Positions 32,214 through 42,496 of a stretch of 64,000 bases of DNA are shown piece by piece. The notes beneath the pieces were generated by a model. The model searched no databases and was not told the origin of the DNA. It was given only the letters and a program-made list of their open reading frames with translations. Source of the DNA: Zeugodacus cucurbitae (taxonomy: Eukaryota; Arthropoda; Insecta; Diptera; Tephritidae); the NCBI RefSeq assembly GCF_028554725.1, contig NC_071671.1, positions 9,110,001 through 9,174,000 of the forward strand, read 5' to 3'. Positions within the stretch are counted from its first letter, which is position 1. Each line of letters begins with the position of its first letter. The position numbers were made by a program, and so were the translations under genes.

Positions 32214-32955
32214 TTAAGGAGTTACATGGGTTTTTGTCGGATAAAAAAGGCCAACATATTTCAATATTTTTTTTCTATTTTAAAAAATTATTATTTTATT
32301 TCTCTAATTCAATCTTTTTTCTGTCTTGTAGATATATATTTAAAGAATCATTTCTGAAATTTTCAAAAAAATTAAAACTCCTCCATTGTGACGTCATTTC
32401 TGGTGACCCTCGGAAAAAAGGTGCGTCCGTGTTGTCAGCATAATTCCTGACAGGATTATCCAAAATGACAAAACTAAAATAAGTGTTTTAGTTAAGACCA
32501 TAAACTCGTGTTTGAACGAAAGAAAGACAAAAAGAGTAAAAATTGGAATTTTGGCAGACATTTTTCCAAAGAAATAAAAATGTCGCTAAAATTTGCTTGA
32601 CATTTAGTTTTTGTTTAAATAGTTGTCATTGAAAAAAATCCTTCAAATCCGCCCAAAAACGAGTAAATTGTATCTCGGACACCTGTGCAAAATTTCATCA
32701 CGATCGATTGAGTAGTTTTTGAGAACATTTGAAAACCGATTTTGAAAACACGGTTCCGAGAAAAACGTGTTTAAAGTTTTGAGTAACAATAATACCTGAC
32801 TTGGAGCGCACACCTTCGAAAGGCTGTATCTCCGAAACTATTATTCGGATCGAAATTTAAGATAATATTCTTGAGATGTTGTAGAAATTAATAAGCCAAA
32901 AAACAAAAAAAAAAAACGATTTTTTGAACCCACGAAAGCCATGTAACCCCTTAAG
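32214..32955. mobile_element. TIR element family C, copy 2, uninterrupted
   Basis: A 742-bp element with inverted ends TTAAGGAGTTACATGGG and the complement of CTTAAGGGGTTACATGG. Flanks are CTC on both sides, which fits a roughly 3-bp target duplication. It aligns with both halves of the interrupted copy at 10445-11763. Non-coding, so non-autonomous. Confidence 0.75.
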
Positions 32956-34914
32956 CTCTCAAATTGCAGATTTTATTCGAAAAAAATATTAAAAAGACAT
33001 TTGCGGGAGAAGAGATACATTAGTATACATCCGTTTTCGAAATAAAATATGTAAGAAAGCGTAAAAAGAATTATGTGCAGTATTATCCTTTACAAATTCT
33101 TGTGTATGAGCGAAGTTGGCTCCAGGTTTTTGTCAAAATTTCGCAAAATTCTCAAATATTTTACTGGAGTTCTTACACAATGATCATAGAAAATCGTTTA
33201 TAAACTTGGCAAGTTTTTTATTTAAACTTGGCATTTGAAATCTCTAAAACTCTCGAGTTGAGTTGTTGCTTTGCATGTATGTATTTCGTTGGTTTAACGT
33301 TTATTCTTTTGGCCACTCGCATAAACGAGTATACCGAATATTGTTGTGGTGAACCAAAAAATTATTTCAGCTGAGCTAATAATTAATTTTAATAAATCAT
33401 ATATTTTCAATGATAATTATATAAATTAAGTGAAGTACCTACATACATATATACATAAGTATGAAACTATGAACTTCATAAATGTTGGTTGAATAAAAAA
33501 CTCAGTAAAACAAACAGTAATTTGTTAATTAATTCATTTTTTTTTAGTTTTTCTTTTCACTTTATATTTCAATGCGTTTTCGCACGCTCGTAAATTCAAA
33601 TGCGGCTACTGTTTGCATCATACATGCCGTGTTGACATCACTGAAGCTGGTGCACAGACCGAGTCACTGGTGGACGGGCGTGTCCGAAATGTGTGTACAT
33701 TTGCGCATACTTGTGATCTCATTGTGAATGACATAATTCCACTGAAATTGTCCCATTCTAAATTGCCAAAAATTGTTGTCATTATTTTGCAATTTTCGGC
33801 AGTTTTTTTCATTTGAAATAGACATGCATATTGTGTGTATGCCTGTAATCACATGTACTACATACATATGTATATGTATTTATTTACTATTGTACTTCGC
33901 GACAATTTAAAAGAGATTAAATTATAAATTGTGCTAATAGAGGACATTCGTGCTTTTGTTCGTCTTAAAGAGTTGCGTATAGAACTTGCAAAATATTTTA
34001 TTCAATTCAAGAAGGTTGTAAGCAATACAATAAATACTATGTCAACGCTATAAACAAATCTCAAGTGAAAACACAAATTTGTCAGTCGTCTTTTATGAAC
34101 TGTGAAATTCGCTACAGTTAGGTTATGAAAATTGCTCATACAGCTCAAGTTATTTGAGAAGTGTCTATTGGATCTATAAAATTTATGATATGATCTTTTT
34201 TATTGACTAATTGCTATAAAATCCCAGGATAAATCTTCCAATTATTGTTATGTATAATAAACATAGGGGGCTATACCAGTGTGACACTTTCAAAAAATCG
34301 ATTTTTTGTATTTCTTGCTTATTCGATAGTTTATACTTTCACAAATATTCTGAGAAAGCGGTAAGATCGTCTTGAATAGTTTTGAAAGACAGCATTCTAG
34401 AGCGAACGCTGCCATAGTCGAAACTTTAAACTCGTTTTTCTCGAAACAACATTTTTCAAAATTGCTGATATCATAACTCAAAGAGAAATTGATCGATCGA
34501 TTTAAACTGAGTATTCTTGAATATATTTACTATACAATGACCTATCTTTTTGATTGGTTGGTCAATTTGGCATTAATAAAACGACCATTTTTTACCTAAA
34601 AAACGATTTTTTTCCAGAACTACGCCATTTTGTTAAATAATTTTTGATACTTTTCAAAATTCGTAGGTCATGGTATAGAAAATACCTTCAACTTTAATAA
34701 TCAAAATTATTTAAAGACTTATTGAAATAAAATAAAGAAATATTAGAAATTAACCAATATATGCTATAATTGTTATAACTTTTCCTTGCAGCCTTTCCTT
34801 TTTCTTTTGAAGACCGTATATTATTAAATGAGTTCATGTTGGTAATGAATAAGTTAGTAAATATCACTTTGATATTGGTACTTGCGAATATTTTGGATTT
34901 TTATATTATAGATA
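32956..34914. other. non-coding with a repeat-like part
   Basis: From 34266 (TAGGGGGCTATACCAGTGTG) the text has the same style as families C and D (CTCGTTTTTCTCGAAACAAC near 34431), so it is probably another TIR element, but its ends were not paired. Nothing recognised before that. Confidence 0.35.
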
Positions 34915-35420
34915 TCTCGAAATCGTACGACCCTCATAAGTACTCGACCGATTTCAATGGAATTCAGTATATAATATTTTCTTGACACACTGATGACAGG
35001 TGTGGAAAATGGGTGGAATAGGTTCACAACCACGACTACTTCCCATAAATCTCAATTTTGAATTCCATCTTATTGCTTCACTTTATAATATATACATAAG
35101 GAATCAATGAAGATAGCGGAATAAAATTTTACACAAATACTATCTGTGGCATCATTTGTAAAAAAATTATCTAAATCAGACTATAACTTTTCAATACCCC
35201 GGATATCGAATATGAAGAACTTAGTGCCTTAGGGTATTTTTCATCGAAAATATCGGTAAATCTCTGAGATAAGTATCTTAATTTAATTCAGAGAGTATCT
35301 TTTTCTTCTAATAGTGTGTCTCTCTACCAAAAATGGTTAAAATCGGGTCATAACTTCCCCTATGTATATCAATAAATTGCGAGAGTATAAAATTAGAATT
35401 AGCCTTTTCTTACTTGTATA
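34915..35420 (+). mobile_element. mini-me-like element, type A, truncated copy
   Basis: Element-orientation sequence from AGTACTCGACCGATTTCAAT through TTCACAACCACGACTACTTC to AAATTGCGAGAGTATAAAAT and AGCCTTTTCTTACTTGT. The terminal hairpin is damaged (AAATTAGAATTAGCC). The 5' half is missing. Confidence 0.7.
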
Positions 35421-35463
35421 AAACTTGAATAAAACTTTAATCAAAATTATTAATGAAATTTAT

Positions 35464-35492
35464 TATTATTTTCTTTGTTTTCAGGTAAGCAA
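35464..35492 (+). promoter_or_regulatory. candidate recursive-splicing ratchet point
   Basis: A pyrimidine tract (TTATTTTCTTTGTTTTCAG, ending at 35484) is joined directly to GTAAGC at 35485. A 3' splice site fused to a 5' splice site with no exon between is the signature of zero-nucleotide ratchet points in long fly introns (Y-tract, NCAG|GTAAGT). It is on the plus strand, outside any recognised transposon, about 33.7 kb from the donor at 1792 and 23 kb before the acceptor at 58535. Chance AG|GT junctions occur, so the pyrimidine tract is the main support. Confidence 0.5.
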
Positions 35493-38175
35493 AGATCTTG
35501 GAATTTCTTGAATATTAAGCTGGTGTTGCTTTGTGGTTTGTCACTTAAATGTGGTTAGGCTAAACCTAACCCTACTTAAATGTATGTAAGTCTCAGTAAA
35601 ATTAGATTGATATTTTTAAAGTATATTAAGTTTAAATATAGAAATCTACATATATATATAAGAATATATAGTATATACGTGATAAATAAACGGTTGAGTT
35701 CGTATTGAGTGCTTATTTAAAAACAAAAAAAAAACTTTCAGGTCTTATATGGAAATCACGTAGCGATTAAATATGTGTCAAAGTTGTTTCTTTCATTTTT
35801 GCATGCTTTTCTCGATTATGATTATATTATATATTATATATAATACAGAATTTTTATATACTTTCGTGGAAGCGGAAATGACTGTACATATAATATACGT
35901 GCATACATATATACATATATCCGTTATACTCTCAATGAAATCGGTTCGTATCCCGTTATATTAAATTCAATTATGTTGCTTAGTTGCAATTGTGCCGCAC
36001 ACACATGAAGTCGGTGATTAAGGTGCGGCAATTACAGATGATGTCATAAGTGTTTTGTGTCTGATGTTATCACACGAGTTTTCAGCCATAAAGTAGGCAA
36101 AAACTACAACACAGTTTCGAAAAATAATTACAAGTGAGTGGTTGGTGTTAATTAGTCACACATATGATAATTTAATTAAATGCTATGCTCACTATATTCA
36201 CGCATATGTACGAATATAAGATAGCAGGGTCGCTTGCAAAAGTTTGTCAGTTACATATAGGGTGCGCTGCAAAGTGATCAGGACATTAAACGATGTATGA
36301 TGCAAGAATGAACAACGAATACTACTAATCGGATAAGATTGTGAGCGAGAGAACATATTTAAAATTATAGAAGTTTATAAATTTTTCAAAAAACGCAGAA
36401 GCATCTCATAAAAAAAGAGAAGATATGAAAATCACGGTGAAGCTTAGAAGTCTTATAAGACTTTTCGAATAAGTCGAATTTCATATAAGAAAAGTTAAAA
36501 CAGTGGAAACTCGTCACAAAACCTCTAACAGTCTATATCTGCTTCAGCAATGAGACCCGAAATATACTATCTATTTGGAATAAGCTTGTTTTACCTTGGA
36601 ACCTAACTCGCTTATTCGTCAAAACATTCTATTAATCTCAAAGTGTTTTCAACACAATCTAGTATAGTATCTGAGTCATCATATTGTAAGTACGACATTT
36701 CAAAGTTTAATTGTGAGAACTCATTTAGCACGTAGATATTTTCACATTATATTGTTTATTCTTTCCCAGGTTTTCTGCCTTAGTATCGAATACACCTTGC
36801 AAGAAAAATATTTTTTTTTTGCATATATAATTCTCAAAACCGCAAATGCCATTAACCCTTAAGAGTAGCAACTCAAAAAGCCAAAATGAATGAATTTCGG
36901 TTCACTTTTACTATACAGTTATAAATATAAACAAAAATCTTCAAATGACTAATTCTTATTGTGCAGTTGAATATTTACGCATTGTCGTCAGCTTTTACGC
37001 CACCCCCTTAGCGGGCGTGTGTTAATAAAATGCTATAGTGTAAATTCATATATCGCACAGAAAACATAAGCAATATATCGCGAGAATTCTTCATAGCGTT
37101 CACCTCGACCTCTTTCAATATTTGTGTGGCTTTTTGGCTCGACCACCGTGTGAGACAAATAATTTCGAGGAGCGGCGAAGATGTGCCAACAAATATTTTC
37201 AATCATACCGACAGCATGTATATATATAGTATATATATGTAAATATTTTTAAAAGTAAATAAATGTAAACACAAATTGGTCGTCCGCACAGTTTCTGATG
37301 CAAATAGTGGACGCTCATAATTTTTAGTTAGAGGCGTGAAATATTTTCGTGATAATTACAATGCTACTTAGAATGGTTCAGAACAGAACCGACAGAAAGA
37401 GAGTTAATTTTTTATTTTTTTTTTTAGCCTCTATTTAAAGAGTAAAAGAACAATGCTCTACACATTTATTGTCTAGAAATGGTTTGCGAATAAAGTCAGT
37501 ATTGGATCTTTAATTAATGATGAGGAAGTAATCTATGAAATCTCATGAGAGAAACCTACTGATAACCACTGCATATGAGCCAACAGGTGCATAACAACAA
37601 GAATGAGAGACAAGATTGTAAAACGCAACGGCATAATTTAAACGAACTGTCAAACTTTCACAATAACTGTAAATACAACTTTCTCACATTTTCGTTCATA
37701 TTGATCTCCCATTCATCATTCTTGTACAACAAATTTTAATTTTTTGTACAGAGGAACGTTTTTGACTGTATGTCAATATGACAAGGGTTAAATTTGTCGA
37801 AAAATATGCTTTGAAAGGGCAATATTATTCAAATAAAATTATTTTCTGAGATCTGAACGCATATTTTCCTAATAATTTATTTATAATTAAATTCGAAAAG
37901 TATTTTTAGTTATGCCGACATAGAATGCAAAAATGGAGGAAATTATCAGAGTGTTCGTGAATTTGAATGGATAATATTTCACATAATACAACAGCTGAAA
38001 ATTGCATGTTGCATAAATTTGCATCAAATATTTCGATGGGAATTTTCTCATAGTAAATAGTTTTCCAATGCATAGTCAATAGAATGTAGTGTTTTGTTTT
38101 CGGCGATGATGTCAGCGTCTGGTACTACACCCCTACAGTGTTGGTTTGAGAAATAGAAACAGAAAAATAGAAACA
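35493..38175. other. non-coding, AT-rich
   Basis: No gene or clear repeat boundary found; small frames at 35773-35964 and 37008-37202 have no motif. Confidence 0.45.
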
Positions 38176-38176
38176 G

Positions 38177-38270
38177 AAAATAAAATAAAATAAAATAAAA
38201 TAAAATAAAATAAAATAAAATAAAATAAAATAAAATAAAATAAAATAAAATAAAATAAAATAAAATAAAA
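38177..38270. repeat. (AAAAT)n array
   Basis: About 94 bases of uninterrupted AAAAT units that pass directly into the TTAGA array at 38271. Confidence 0.95.
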
Positions 38271-39060
38271 TTAGATTAGATTAGATTAGATTAGATTAGA
38301 TTAGATTAGATTAGATTAGATTAGATTAGATTAGATTAGATTAGATTAGATTAGATTAGATTAGATTAGATTAGATTAGATTAGATTAGATTAGATTAGA
38401 TTAGATTAGATTAGATTAGATTAGATTAGATTAGATTAGATTAGATTAGATTAGATTAGATTAGATTAGATTAGATTAGATTAGATTAGATTAGATTAGA
38501 TTAGATTAGATTAGATTAGATTAGATTAGATTAGATTAGATTAGATTAGATTAGATTAGATTAGATTAGATTAGATTAGATTAGATTAGATTAGATTAGA
38601 TTAGATTAGATTAGATTAGATTAGATTAGATTAGATTAGATTAGATTAGATTAGATTAGATTAGATTAGATTAGATTAGATTAGATTAGATTAGATTAGA
38701 TTAGATTAGATTAGATTAGATTAGATTAGATTAGATTAGATTAGATTAGATTAGATTAGATTAGATTAGATTAGATTAGATTAGATTAGATTAGATTAGA
38801 TTAGATTAGATTAGATTAGATTAGATTAGATTAGATTAGATTAGATTAGATTAGATTAGATTAGATTAGATTAGATTAGATTAGATTAGATTAGATTAGA
38901 TTAGATTAGATTAGATTAGATTAGATTAGATTAGATTAGATTAGATTAGATTAGATTAGATTAGATTAGATTAGATTAGATTAGATTAGATTAGATTAGA
39001 TTAGATTAGATTAGATTAGATTAGATTAGATTAGATTAGATTAGATTAGATTAGATTAGA
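38271..39060. repeat. (TTAGA)158 pentanucleotide satellite
   Basis: Exactly 790 bases of TTAGA units with no visible interruption, followed by four TTAAA units to 39080. The array is C-free on this strand. Such purity means recent expansion or gene-conversion-like homogenisation, or an assembly consensus effect. TTAGA differs by one base from the general insect telomere unit TTAGG, which flies have lost. Confidence 0.97.
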
Positions 39061-39080
39061 TTAAATTAAATTAAATTAAA
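39061..39080. repeat. (TTAAA)4
   Basis: Four TTAAA units close the array on its right side, differing from TTAGA by one base. Confidence 0.95.
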
Positions 39081-39092
39081 TTCACTCATTAA

Positions 39093-41041
39093 ACGCTAGT
39101 GTTACGTATATGTAACGCTCCGATCTTTCACATAAATCTACGACTTTTTCGAAATGCAATTTTAAATGTTCCAAATTATAAATTAGAATTGAAGTGAACA
39201 AATCAAAGAATAAGTGTGCGCTATATTTTGCATTTTCCGTTTAGTGTAGCACACACACCTAAAAAAACTATCGAAATGGGAACACGTTGTCGGTAAGTAC
39301 GATTTTTAATAAAGTGTCTCCTATTTATGTGAAAAGAGTGTTTTGTATATTTTGATTGTGTTTGAAATTTTATGCTACATAAAAAAAAAATATTTAAAAT
39401 GACTGTATTTGTAGTTTTTTTTTCGTCTTGTGTAGCTGTGACATATATGTCACGTTCGCGGGTTCACCTTATGAATTGTATAACTATATATAATATACAT
39501 ATTTATGTGCGTGTTCTTCCGTTATTAGGGCAAAACTAACTGTTGAAGAAGTTTGCGCAGTTTTGGACGAATTGACTAATAATGAAGAAGAAGAGGTGGA
39601 AGCTATATACATATATAGAGGCTCCTGACGCGGGTGCTCTTTCAGGTAATGATTCGGCAGATGAAGACGGCGGTACTTTGGAAAACTTGTCACATACACA
39701 GCTTGTCGAGGATTGTGAAATTGTTACAAGAAAAAATACCGACTTTGATAACCGGTAAAATACCGGTTGTAAACAATTTATTAGAGGCAAACCGTTGAGA
39801 TTTGGTTATAAAATGTGATGTCTAAATACGCCTTCCGGTTATCTTCTAAACTTCGAGATGTATCAGGGAAAAAACCCTAGGACGAACGAAGAGTACCCTG
39901 CAAACTATGGAAAGAACGCTGCTCCGTTGTTTTCAATGATCGATGAATTCGATGAAACGTGGAAGCCACTTCCATTTCAATTTTTTTCGATAATCTCTTC
40001 ACTTCAATACCTGTTTTGGTTGGATTAAAAAAATGGGATATGAGGAACTGGTACAATTCGGCAAAATTCAATACCAACCTCTTGCCCTTTGCCACTGAAG
40101 GATAAGTTGAAAAAAAAGGAACGTGGTTATATGGTTAGTTCCCGGATTTCTGAATGCGGTATTACAGTCACGAAATGGGTAGACAATGCAGTAGTTTCCG
40201 TTGCATCAACTTTATTTGGGAAGGAACCGGTAGGGACAGCTGGAATATACTCTAGGGCAAAACATGCTCGAATTCAGGTTCAAGTCCCCAATGCTATCGT
40301 AATGTATAATAAGAATATGGGCGAAACAGACCGTATGGACCAAAACGTTAACGCTTACAGGATTGGAGCTAGAGGGAAGAAGTGGTGGTTCTCAATTTTT
40401 ACCTGGTTGGTTGATGTCTCCATTCAAAATGCTTGGCTCTTACATAGAAAAGGCGGAAACGGGCTAACCCAGCTACAGTTTAGAAGAACCATTGCTAATC
40501 ACTTTTATCGTACTTATGGACAAGTCCGAGGACCATGGGGATTTAGACGTCCGGATTCGCAAATTGAGCTTGATACTAGATATGACCTAATTGGCCATTT
40601 CATAGTTAGAAATCCTACCAGGAGACGTTGTGCTGGAAACAACTGCCAGCGATCAATAAACACCAAATGTGTAAAGTGTGACGTAGGTTTGTGTGTGGAT
40701 TGTTTCTAAAACCTTCACTTTAGACCAGTTTGAGTTTTCTTTCTCAACCTAAAATTGATGAATTTTCATACGTTTGTACTTGTCTCGTTTTCTTTTTGTA
40801 AACTTTATAATTAAAATAATAAAATTGATGAATTAAATCCAATGGAAATGTTTATTTACATGTTAGTATCAAACATTGTATTACATAACAGAAACCCGCG
40901 AGCGTTACATATATGTCACGGGTCGTGCAGACCCCCCCGGATAGGGGTCGAAACTTTTGTTTGTAGTTTTGTGTACATATCAACCCTTGTAGTATCCACA
41001 CAAACTTTGGTTCCTCTATCTTTGCTATTTAGCTTTCGCGT
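39093..41041 (+). mobile_element. decayed piggyBac-like element, second family
   Basis: Probable limits are TTAA at 39089-39092 and 41042-41045, with only a very short inverted match (ACGC) at the ends, so the boundaries are tentative. Palindromes lie near both ends: GTTACGTATATGTAAC (39101-39116), GTGACATATATGTCAC (39438-39453) and GTTACATATATGTCAC (40904-40919). Contains a broken piggyBac-type transposase. It starts 12 bp after the TTAAA end of the satellite. Confidence 0.6.
39276..40709 (+). pseudogene. piggyBac-derived transposase, broken
   Basis: A likely first exon MGTRC (39276-39292) ends at GTAAGTAC; the next exon after TTATTAG at 39528 continues RAKLTVEEVCAVLDEL and an acidic run. 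Then comes a large internal loss and shifts. Recognisable pieces are TPNGYLLNFEMYQGKNP-like text near 39840, DNLFTSIPVL-like text near 39990, and an intact C-terminal frame at 40089-40709 with NAIVMYNKNMGETDRMDQNV (third aspartate region), GARGKKWWFSIFTWLVDVSI, and a cysteine-rich end CAGNNCQRS, CVKCDVGLCVDC. Most of the N-terminal third of the core is absent, so it cannot be active. It resembles PGBD-type proteins more than the element at 27289. Confidence 0.75.
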
Positions 41042-41045
41042 TTAA

Positions 41046-42496
41046 TGGGTTACATTAAATTAAATTGTTGTAATTAGAAAGAAGATTACTGTATCAACAC
41101 ATTTTTCTAAAACTTTCATACTAACAAAAAGGGAGGTGTATATAGATTTTTGTCGGCCACTGTATGAATGTATGTATAAGCTCATAAGCTTTGTCTTATC
41201 TGGCAAATTATTGCGCGGTTCGTTGCACTTGTTGAGTGAAAATAATAGAATATAGTATTTATTACTATTTTTATTTGCAAATAACATGTGCAACATCAAG
41301 TATTGGTGCGGCAGCCCTTAGATGTGCTAACGGCGCCCATCCTGTAGCTTGTGGTAGGTGAGTCTATAATTTACAAATACTTATGTAAGTATATTTAGAT
41401 GTGTGTATGTAATTATGTACGGGTATGTGTGAGATTTGATATTTGCTTTGTTGATAGATATTGGCAATCTACACACAAATACATGCATACATATAGAAAT
41501 GTACTGTACATACATATAAGCATATAGCACTATTGTGTACGTATATAACCGACACATTATTAACTATGTGACATTCCGATGCCAGTGAATCATTATTATT
41601 ATTATTGCTCAATAAATTTATGTGTCATATGCATATACTGTTATAATTATTATGTTCATGATGTAAATGATGTACACACACATACATATATGTATATGAA
41701 GTCGCCTGTACCATCAGAGTGTCAGTCAACCAATCAATCCAGTGCCGGTATGTGGTTCAACAAACCGCAGCTTGTAACTTGAGCGTGAATTTTTCAAGCG
41801 TTCACGTCCGTTGCAAAATATGAAACTATTTATATATTTATATATGCTTTAATTGTGTAATAAATCATTGCAATTCTATTGTGCATTTACTTTTACATAC
41901 ATATGTACATACAATCTATCGACGTCGGCCTCAATTCGAGGGCCGACAGTAGGCTCGATGTGGATATTAGCATATGAAAGCGTTGATTACTATAGCAAAA
42001 TTGATTGTATATGAATTATGAATTGTTTATTGCAATGAAAAAATTCCATTTCACTATTTAAATAAATTCAAATAAATAAATGTACATATACATATTTAGA
42101 TATTTGTTTCGCGATAAAAAGTTTTTGCGCGACCTTAAAATGCCTGCGTTCTTTAAGAAGTTTAATGAAACTAATGAACAAAGTGTTTGTTTTGTTGTAG
42201 TTTCTGCTTTAATATTAAATTAAATATTTATATACATACATAAATATGTATGTATGTATTATTTAGAATAGTCAGCCATCCTTCAACGCATTCCAGTCGT
42301 TCATTTGACGCCGATCAACTTCCTTTATGAAATGTGGTTTTATCTTTAATCAACCTAACAAAAAAAATTCGCACTTTTAAAAACAATTTTTGCCGTTATT
42401 TTGCCACAGAAACTATGTCACATTTCTTTAACTTATACATATACATACATATAAAGATGTTTTCGAAATGATAATATAGTTCTTGAAAGTTTATAT
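41046..42496. other. non-coding with simple repeats
   Basis: Holds a weak exon-like interval at 41301-41357 and many ATACATATGT-type runs. A TATATA run at 42491-42506 is the simple-sequence tail of the neighbouring RTE element. Confidence 0.45.
41301..41357 (+). other. weak candidate exon (57 nt)
   Basis: Bounded by AACATCAAG and by GTGAGTC at 41358. One frame is open and reads IGAAALRCANGAHPVACG, with balanced composition and a GC content well above the flanks. The pyrimidine tract before it is poor. The length is a multiple of three, but its phase does not join directly to the candidate exon at 58536. Confidence 0.2.

Noticed and set aside
38271..39060. Telomeric repeat
   Set aside because: The unit is TTAGA, not TTAGG, and Diptera do not use short telomeric repeats; unique sequence lies on both sides.
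39636..39655. CTCTTTCAG|GTAATG as another ratchet point
   Set aside because: It falls inside the coding remnant of the second piggyBac-like element and is best explained as transposon sequence.
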